From: an uncultured bacterium
GTDB taxonomy: Bacteria; Verrucomicrobiota; Kiritimatiellia; UBA8416; CALETX01
DNA: 6,764 bases
Reading direction: 5' to 3'
NCBI GenBank assembly: GCA_937920455.1
Contig: CALETX010000376.1
Coordinates: 1 to 6,764, forward strand
Shown: one piece after another, positions 1 through 4,899 of the stretch
Layout of the letters: every line of letters starts with the position of its first letter
Position numbering within the stretch: position 1 is the stretch's first letter
The notes under the pieces: generated by a model
Databases searched by the model: none
What the model was told of the DNA's origin: nothing
What the model saw: only the letters and a program-made list of their open reading frames with translations
Program-made: the position numbers and the translations under genes

Positions 1-687
1 AACGGAGTAAGCATAGTTTCCAATCCAAAAATCATAGTGGCTAACGAAGAGCCCGCTGTGATCCACATCGGCCAGACAGAAAGGCCATTCGTCTCCAGCG
101 TCACACCTGGGCAGCAGGGCATCGCTCCGGTCGTAACGTACAACCCTGGCGATCCAGTCGAACTTGGCGTCAAACTTACCGTCACGCCCACCGTCAACAC
201 GGAGAGCAACATCACGGTGCGTATTCAGCCTGAGCTCACCAGGTTCCTGAGAGACGCCGTGGCGCCCAACGGCCAAACCTATCCGGTCGTCGGCACAAAG
301 AAAATCACAACCGTTTTCTGCCTCGAAAGCGGCAAGACGGTCGCGATTGGCGGTTTGACCGAAACGGAGGACAGGACTGTTTCCACAAAACTTCCCCTGC
401 TGGGCGATATTCCGCTGATAGGCAGGTATCTCTTCTCGCACCAGCACAAGGACAAACAGCAGCGAGAAACTATTATCTTCGTGACGGTCGGGCTGGCGCA
501 ACCGACCACGATCGAACCAGAAGCCGGAATTCCAGAAGAGACCCAGCTAACGCATAAACAGCTTATAGAGTCGAAAGCGCGCAGAGCTGAATTCCGCGCC
601 CTTGTAGATCAAGCGCGACAGGCAAGGGAAGCAGAAACCGAAAAGAAGGTTGATGACGCCCGCAAGCGGCTTATGAAGAAAAAATGA
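1..687 (+). CDS. Secretin C-terminal domain (type II secretion / type IV pilus outer-membrane channel), 5'-truncated
   Basis: This is the last 228 codons of a larger gene; the reading frame is open from base 1 and the true start lies left of the window. The fragment carries the secretin domain, whose beta strands form the multimeric gated pore in the outer membrane. Seen here: SNPKIIVANEEPAVIHIGQ near the start (the 'nPkI.v.n...A.i.vG' strand), TVAIGGL at about residues 113-119, the hallmark PLLGDIPLIGRYLF starting near residue 132, then ETIIFVTV. After this comes a tail of about 65 residues, rich in Glu, Arg and Lys and probably helical, ending RKRLMKKK. The tail sits where GspD-type secretins carry their pilotin-binding S-domain, but I see no clear resemblance to it. 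Family membership is firm. Whether it belongs to a GspD, PilQ or Amuc_1098-like branch cannot be decided without the N-terminal N0/N1 domains. An internal GTG at 37 lies inside the conserved domain and is not the start. Confidence 0.93.
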   Translation, partial: NGVSIVSNPKIIVANEEPAVIHIGQTERPFVSSVTPGQQGIAPVVTYNPGDPVELGVKLTVTPTVNTESNITVRIQPELTRFLRDAVAPNGQTYPVVGTKKITTVFCLESGKTVAIGGLTETEDRTVSTKLPLLGDIPLIGRYLFSHQHKDKQQRETIIFVTVGLAQPTTIEPEAGIPEETQLTHKQLIESKARRAEFRALVDQARQAREAETEKKVDDARKRLMKKK

Positions 688-701
688 GCCACATTCCGCG
701 T

Positions 702-732
702 CAAGCCGCCGCGCATTCCGCAAGGCGGTTTG
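702..732 (+). terminator. Possible stem-loop terminator after the secretin gene
   Basis: CAAGCCGCC at 702-710 can pair with GGCGGTTTG at 724-732, giving nine base pairs including one G-U, around a 13-nt loop. It begins 15 bases past the secretin stop, where a transcript end would be expected. No run of T follows, so it is not a classic intrinsic terminator; it could instead be an mRNA 3'-end-stabilising hairpin or chance pairing in GC-rich DNA. Confidence 0.35.
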
Positions 733-746
733 GCAAAACACAAGAG

Positions 747-773
747 TTGCAACCGTTTGGAGCGTTGTAGAAT
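747..773 (+). promoter_or_regulatory. Weak candidate promoter for the pseudo-kinase gene
   Basis: TTGCAA at 747-752 and TAGAAT at 768-773 resemble sigma-70 -35 and -10 boxes (4/6 and 5/6 matches). The spacer is only 15 bp, shorter than the preferred 17. If used, it would leave a leader of roughly 140 nt before the ATG at 924. The rest of the 688-923 gap holds a GC-rich leader with a small perfect hairpin (GCAGG at 788-792 with CCTGC at 796-800) and no convincing gene. Confidence 0.25.
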
Positions 774-923
774 AACCAGCAGCGCGAGCAGGTGTCCTGC
801 CGTGAAGAACAACGAGCCATGCTGCCCAAGACACGACGCCCTGCCTCCCACCGATAAAACTCTCTCTCTGCGCCGCCGCCAGCCGTCGCATAAGAGTCAC
901 TATCTGACCGGACGGTAATAACT

Positions 924-2630
924 ATGCGTTTCTTCAAGACCGAAGTATGGAGCTACGCCGTCCTCCTTATCATACTATTCTGCATAGCATCCATGGCGGT
1001 CATCGCAGTCATGAATCACATCCAGTCATATGTGCCGCCTGATGAAACCCTTGTTGTCTCGGCGCTCATATGGTCCCTCACCCTGGGCTTCATGCTGATT
1101 GCAGGCGCCTTCGGCCTGTGGGCCATCAAATTCTCCGGCGAAATAGAAAGCCGCCGTCGGCTCAGCAAATTCGTCTCCGCAATGGATTATCTGGCAGACC
1201 CTATAATTGCCGTGGATCGAAAAGGCAGGCTGACAGGCGCCAATCCAAGCGCCGCTCGCGCCCTGGGAATCAAGGCGGAGGATCAGCGATCATTGGCCGA
1301 TGTGTTTCCCCGTCTGTCTGAAGATGCTCGTAACACAATTCTGAAGGCCGTCGAGCCCGTCGAGGTGGAGATAAACGCCAATTCAGGCGACGATATCCGT
1401 GTGCTCAGATTGAGAGCGCAACCCTCGGAAGATCTAGTGATCGTCCAGATCAGCGATGTCACCAAGATGAACGCCCGCCATCGAAGCGCCATGTACATGG
1501 CCAGACTTCAACTTATCGGGCAACTTGCCCGCGGTGTCACGCATGACCTGACAAACCTGTTCAGCGTCATATCCGGCCATGCTTCTCTCCTTGCACGTCT
1601 CCCTCCCGGTTCCTTCGAAAGCCGACAATCAGTGGACGCCATCGTCCGGTCTTCTCAGCAAGGTGTTTCGCTTGCGGAACACCTGCTCGAGCTTGCCCAA
1701 CCCGGCGCCGGATCGCCCCTGACCAGATCTACGGCTGACCATATTAGAAATGCCGCCGCATTCGTGCGAGACTCGCTTACCCAAAAATGGAAGGTGGAGG
1801 AAATTGTCGAGGAGAACCTTCCTCCTGTCGGCATGGGGGGTATTCAGATTGAACAGATGATTCTCAATCTTGCACTCCGCGCAGCCGAAACAGTCGGCGA
1901 CGAGGGCATCATTCAAATCAGCGCAGCCCGGCCTAGCTCCCGCGCCATGTTCAACGTGGGCAACAAATATGCCTGCGTAGTCCTGATAACTGCCTCGCCT
2001 CTGAATGCTGGAGTATTAACGGAAACTGTCATGATATCCAATCACGACGAACCCGGCATCATCGAGTCAGTTGTCGGTTCGATGATCGAAGAAAGCGGAG
2101 GAAATTTCTTCTCCATGCGCGGCCCTCACGGCTCGGTCACCCACAGACTCTCTTTCCCCCACCCCATTCCCGAGGCCGCGACAGAGCCGATGAGCACAGC
2201 CATTCCTGAAACCCTGGCGCCCATTATTGCAAGATGGAATATCCTGCTTGCCGCGCCCGGTCGCAAGTACAGCACACTCGAAACAGCTCTGGCGGCCACT
2301 AAGGCGCGTCTCTATCGGGCCCTCGATATCGTGTCCGCCCTGGCCGAGATCGAAAAACGGAGCGGCGGACTGGACGCGATAATCGTGGACAAGACGCTCA
2401 TGGGAACTGAAGTAGGCGGTATCGTCAGGGCGATCGTGAAACTCCAGCCTCAAGCCGGAGTGGTCGTCCTCGGAGACGATATGCAGGCTCGGACCGATCC
2501 CTCATGCGGCGCAGTGTTCGCGCCTGAGAATCCAGACACATCGCGGCTGCTTTCCGCAATAATAGAAGCTCACAACATCGCGTTGCGCCGGTTGCAGCAG
2601 CAAGGCGGCCGTATTTCGCTCCAGCCGTGA
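924..2630 (+). CDS. Membrane-anchored PAS / degenerate hybrid histidine kinase (pseudo-kinase), 568 aa
   Basis: Two membrane segments (about residues 10-30 and 44-70) separated by a short loop are followed by a PAS domain (about 83-182: DPIIAVDRKGRLTGANPSA), then a HisKA-like segment with the phospho-accepting motif region GVTHDLTNLF (His207; the usual form is AHDFNN). The HATPase-like part (about 265-415) keeps a vestigial N-box, NLALRAAE (Asn315), but the Mg-binding Asn of the NxxxNA pattern is Arg319. No DxGxG (G1) or GxGLG (G2) box is present, although the domain's end (EESGGNFFS...GPHGSVTHRLSFP) still aligns with a normal one. The C-terminal receiver-like domain (about 437-556) keeps Asp489 in IIVDK, but lacks the acidic pair (ILLAAPG), the Thr/Ser (VVLGDD) and the Lys (APENPD). 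I infer that it cannot bind ATP or autophosphorylate and acts as a scaffold, sensor or phospho-acceptor. The start is ATG with a weak CGGACGG upstream. The reading frame is intact, so this is not a decayed pseudogene. Confidence 0.85.
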   Translation: MRFFKTEVWSYAVLLIILFCIASMAVIAVMNHIQSYVPPDETLVVSALIWSLTLGFMLIAGAFGLWAIKFSGEIESRRRLSKFVSAMDYLADPIIAVDRKGRLTGANPSAARALGIKAEDQRSLADVFPRLSEDARNTILKAVEPVEVEINANSGDDIRVLRLRAQPSEDLVIVQISDVTKMNARHRSAMYMARLQLIGQLARGVTHDLTNLFSVISGHASLLARLPPGSFESRQSVDAIVRSSQQGVSLAEHLLELAQPGAGSPLTRSTADHIRNAAAFVRDSLTQKWKVEEIVEENLPPVGMGGIQIEQMILNLALRAAETVGDEGIIQISAARPSSRAMFNVGNKYACVVLITASPLNAGVLTETVMISNHDEPGIIESVVGSMIEESGGNFFSMRGPHGSVTHRLSFPHPIPEAATEPMSTAIPETLAPIIARWNILLAAPGRKYSTLETALAATKARLYRALDIVSALAEIEKRSGGLDAIIVDKTLMGTEVGGIVRAIVKLQPQAGVVVLGDDMQARTDPSCGAVFAPENPDTSRLLSAIIEAHNIALRRLQQQGGRISLQP

Positions 2631-2665
2631 TTGCCGGCGGAGGGACACTGTCGCCGCGACATAAT
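2631..2665. other. Short convergent intergenic gap with small dyads
   Basis: Only 35 bp separate the two convergent genes. CGGCG at 2635-2639 can pair with CGCCG at 2652-2656, and GACA-C-TGTC at 2644-2652 is a small palindrome. No T-run follows on either strand, so an efficient intrinsic terminator is not evident. Transcripts from both sides may run into each other unless Rho acts. Confidence 0.3.
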
Positions 2666-3511
2666 TCATGGCTCCAGGACGATGTTATCTATCAGCCGGG
2701 TCCGCCCTAGATAAACAGCAGCAGCCACGAGAGCGGGCCTGCTCACGGTTTCCACGCTCTCAAGCGTCTCGTCGTCCACTATCTCGAGATATTCCACCCT
2801 GAATTCACGGACTTCCGCCAGATTCTCCAACGCGACCTTGCGCAGGATGGCGGCGCTGCGCTCGCCTCTTCGAAACGCTTCTTCAACTCTCTTTAGCGCA
2901 GCATAGAGTCCAGGCGCAACGCGTCGTTCGGCCTCTGATAAATAGGCGTTGCGCGAACTCATCGCAAGGCCGTCAGCCTCTCTGCACGTGGGCGCGACTG
3001 CAATCTCAATCGGAAAATTGAGATCCCTTGCCATGCGCTTTACAAGACGCGCCTGCTGAGCATCCTTCTGACCAAATACCGCCACATGAGGCTGCACGAT
3101 GTTGAACAGCTTGGCAACAACCGTCAGGACACCTCTGAAATGTCCAGGTCTGAAAGCGCCGCAAAGCCCCATCGACATGCGGTCTTCCACCACATGAACG
3201 CTATAATCGCGAGGATACATTTCATCTGCGGTCGGGGCAAAAAAAACGTCAACGCCCTCCGCCTCGCATATAGCCATATCGCCCTCCTGATTACGGGGAT
3301 AACTTGAATAGTCTTCCTTAGGCCCAAACTGAATCGGATTCACAAATACGCTTACGACAACCGTATCGCAAAGTTTGCGAGCTATCTTCACAAGAGACAT
3401 GTGTCCTTGATGAAGAGCGCCCATCGTCGGAACAAAGCCGACCTTTAACCCCTGCCTGCGCATTTCAAGGGCATGAGACTGCATATGCAACGGCGACACG
3501 ATCCTGATCAT
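2666..3511 (-). CDS. panC: Pantothenate synthetase (pantoate--beta-alanine ligase)
   Basis: PanC joins pantoate and beta-alanine with ATP in the cytosol, through a pantoyl-adenylate, to make pantothenate (vitamin B5), the precursor of coenzyme A and ACP cofactors. The 281-residue length is normal for the family. Diagnostic motifs are all in place: PTMGALHQGH (28-37, the HxGH nucleotide-binding signature with His34 and His37), FVNPIQFGPKEDYSSYPR (56-73), the GHFRGVLTVVAKLF segment (123-136), FGQKDAQQ (146-153), READGLAMSSRN (177-188, the KMSKS-like loop) and RTRLIDN near the C-terminus. No catalytic residue looks lost. The ATG shares four bases (ATGA) with the stop of the upstream kinase gene, and no Shine-Dalgarno is visible before it, so translation probably depends on re-initiation after the kinase. 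No panB or panD is in the window. Confidence 0.97.
   Translation of the reverse strand: MIRIVSPLHMQSHALEMRRQGLKVGFVPTMGALHQGHMSLVKIARKLCDTVVVSVFVNPIQFGPKEDYSSYPRNQEGDMAICEAEGVDVFFAPTADEMYPRDYSVHVVEDRMSMGLCGAFRPGHFRGVLTVVAKLFNIVQPHVAVFGQKDAQQARLVKRMARDLNFPIEIAVAPTCREADGLAMSSRNAYLSEAERRVAPGLYAALKRVEEAFRRGERSAAILRKVALENLAEVREFRVEYLEIVDDETLESVETVSRPALVAAAVYLGRTRLIDNIVLEP
3508..3511 (-). promoter_or_regulatory. ATGA stop/start overlap coupling the kinase gene to panC
   Basis: Read on the minus strand, ATGA contains the panC ATG (3511-3509) and the kinase TGA (3510-3508). The bases preceding it (the codons for ERLRQ) contain no purine-rich ribosome binding site, which favours termination-reinitiation coupling. 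The overlap is read directly; the coupling is inferred. Confidence 0.8.
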
Positions 3512-4731
3512 TGGCGAAGGCGCTCGCGGACAGTTTGAACAAGCAGCTCTCTTGAAATCGGCTTCGTGAGCAATGCGTGCTTGGAATTGCCGTTCGTTAT
3601 CTGCTTAACCGCGGAGGGAAGAGCAAAACCCGTGCAGAATATCACCGAAGGCACCTCCCATCGGCGGTCGGCACACAACTTCTGAATTTCCTCGAAACAA
3701 GCCAGGCCGTCCATCCCTGGCATCCTGATGTCCATCAGCACAACCGCATGATGCCCTGTTTCAAAAATGCTGATGGCTTCCTTCCCGCTGGAGGCCATCT
3801 CGACAATCAGATCAGGAATTTCCTGAACCAGTATCATTCGGAACAGCCTGACAATGTTGACTTCATCGTCAACAATCAACATTCGCTTCCGGTCGCATCC
3901 CGCGACCGGCGTCGTGGTGGCTCCCGACGCCTCGGTGTGCTGAGCCTGTCCATCCGACTGTTGCGCGGTGTCGCCATCGGATCCCACAGGGAAGAAAAGC
4001 GAGAATATCGTCCCACCGCCTTCCCGGGCGGCGAAAAGAATGTGCCCCCCATGGTCTTTCACTATGCGGTAAGCCACACTGAGTCCAAGCCCCGCGCCCC
4101 GTCGCTCTGCCGACCGTCTTGTCGAGACAAACGGCTCAAATATCTTTTGACCGAGATCTACAGGTATCCCCTCTCCCCTGTCTGAAACATCCACAACAAC
4201 GTACCGTCCGGCTGTCGGCGGTCCCGAATTGCCGTCCTTGTCAGTAATCACCTGTTCCCGTGTCGCAACGGCCATCTCCCCTCCGCTCGCCATCGCCTCT
4301 ATGGCGTTGCGCAACACGTTGCAAAGAGCAGCAGCGACACGCTCAACGCACGCAGTAACACGTGGAAGACCGGGGGCAAGTTTCTTGCTGATGGTCACAT
4401 TTGCAGCGGCAGCAGCCGCACTCACTTCTGCGACGGCCTGCCCAACTATCTCATTCATGTCAACAACGTGGAACTCGTACTCGCCCCTCCCGGAAAGTTC
4501 AAGAAGCTGCCGTGTAATGTGCAGCATATCATGCGCGGTCTTCTCAATCACCTCCAGCAGCTCGGCTCCATAAGACCCCTGCGGCAGATCAGACTTGATC
4601 AGGGGAGGATAGGCAAGCAGAGGAGTGAGCAGGTTGTTGAAGTCGTGCGCTATCCTGCCTACGATCGCCTTGACGGCGTCAAATCGCTCGCCTTCCAAAG
4701 CACTTGGTCTGGGTTCGGATTCGCTCACCAC
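3508..4731 (-). CDS. Soluble hybrid histidine kinase (HisKA-HATPase-receiver), no sensor domain, 407 aa
   Basis: This two-component signalling kinase autophosphorylates on His29 and probably passes the phosphate to its own receiver Asp334. The chain begins almost at the kinase core: VGRIAHDFNNLL (25-35). It continues with the N-box NVLRNAIEAM (138-147), G1 box DRGEGIP (184-190), F-box FEPFVST (198-204) and G2 box GAGLGLSV (212-219). A Gln/Ser/Thr/Gly-rich linker (about 250-281) leads to a complete receiver: IVDDE (Asp288/289), LMDIRMPGMDG (Asp334), CTG (Thr367) and LTKP (Lys390). No membrane segment, PAS, GAF or Hpt domain is present, so the input must come from a partner protein or from regulated expression. 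The start is a GTG, with a second GTG as the next codon; the frame runs upstream to TAA without any ATG, so the N-terminus cannot be much longer. The ribosome binding site is weak. It is co-transcribed with panC. All catalytic residues are intact, in contrast to the convergent pseudo-kinase. Confidence 0.93.
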   Translation of the reverse strand: MVSESEPRPSALEGERFDAVKAIVGRIAHDFNNLLTPLLAYPPLIKSDLPQGSYGAELLEVIEKTAHDMLHITRQLLELSGRGEYEFHVVDMNEIVGQAVAEVSAAAAAANVTISKKLAPGLPRVTACVERVAAALCNVLRNAIEAMASGGEMAVATREQVITDKDGNSGPPTAGRYVVVDVSDRGEGIPVDLGQKIFEPFVSTRRSAERRGAGLGLSVAYRIVKDHGGHILFAAREGGGTIFSLFFPVGSDGDTAQQSDGQAQHTEASGATTTPVAGCDRKRMLIVDDEVNIVRLFRMILVQEIPDLIVEMASSGKEAISIFETGHHAVVLMDIRMPGMDGLACFEEIQKLCADRRWEVPSVIFCTGFALPSAVKQITNGNSKHALLTKPISRELLVQTVRERLRQ

Positions 4732-4899
4732 ACTGTCTCGCGTCTGCCGACTTTCGAACCGGCACTCGACTCTTGTAGTGACAGATCGTTAAGAAAACAA
4801 TCCTTTTTTTGCGGCACAACGTCGCCGCTTGCAACCTGCCTAAATCTGCAGCACCCTGTTGCAAAAGAATTCGCCGACGGCGGACGCTCGTGATATGAT
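4732..4899. promoter_or_regulatory. Divergent intergenic region with three short GC-rich dyads
   Basis: This 168-bp region must hold the promoters for the leftward kinase-panC transcript and the rightward beta-helix gene, but no strong -35/-10 pair stands out on either strand. It contains TGCCG-N10-CGGCA (4745-4764), GCGGC-N8-GCCGC (4811-4828) and CGCCG-A-CGGCG (4872-4882), which could be operator sites or chance palindromes in GC-rich DNA. A T7 run at 4803-4809 lies upstream of the second dyad on the plus strand, the wrong order for a terminator. Confidence 0.35.
4745..4764 (-). promoter_or_regulatory. Potential hairpin in the 5' leader of the kinase-panC mRNA
   Basis: On the minus strand TGCCG and CGGCA pair perfectly, and an inner G-U can extend the stem to six pairs, leaving an eight-base loop. 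The structure ends 13 bases before the GTG start, just upstream of where the ribosome binding site should lie. It might modulate initiation or be a protein-binding dyad. The pairing is visible; the role is speculative. Confidence 0.3.

Noticed and set aside
730..918. A 62-codon Cys- and Arg-containing open frame (TTG start) ending just before the pseudo-kinase ATG
   Set aside because: It starts with TTG inside the stem-loop region, has no usable ribosome binding site, no recognisable motif and a composition typical of chance frames in GC-rich leaders.
924..2630. Calling the degenerate kinase gene a pseudogene
   Set aside because: The frame is continuous over 568 codons, hydrophobic patterns of every domain are preserved and only catalytic positions are altered, which points to a functional pseudo-enzyme.
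3577..4185. A 202-codon open frame antisense to the hybrid kinase
   Set aside because: It is the mirror of a conserved, motif-complete kinase/receiver gene; its translation is Arg/His/Ser-rich with no domain signature.
4741..4790. TTCGAA with flanking pairs, resembling a tRNA T-arm
   Set aside because: The neighbouring sequence does not fold into acceptor, D or anticodon arms, and the loop length does not fit a T-loop with a five-pair stem.
4803..4828. T7 run next to a GCGGC/GCCGC stem as a possible terminator
   Set aside because: The T-run precedes the hairpin on the plus strand and becomes an A-run after it on the minus strand, so neither direction gives a hairpin followed by U.
4468..4893. 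A 141-codon plus-strand frame overlapping the kinase start and the divergent region
   Set aside because: Most of it is antisense to the kinase core, there is no ribosome binding site, and the product shows no recognisable fold or motif.
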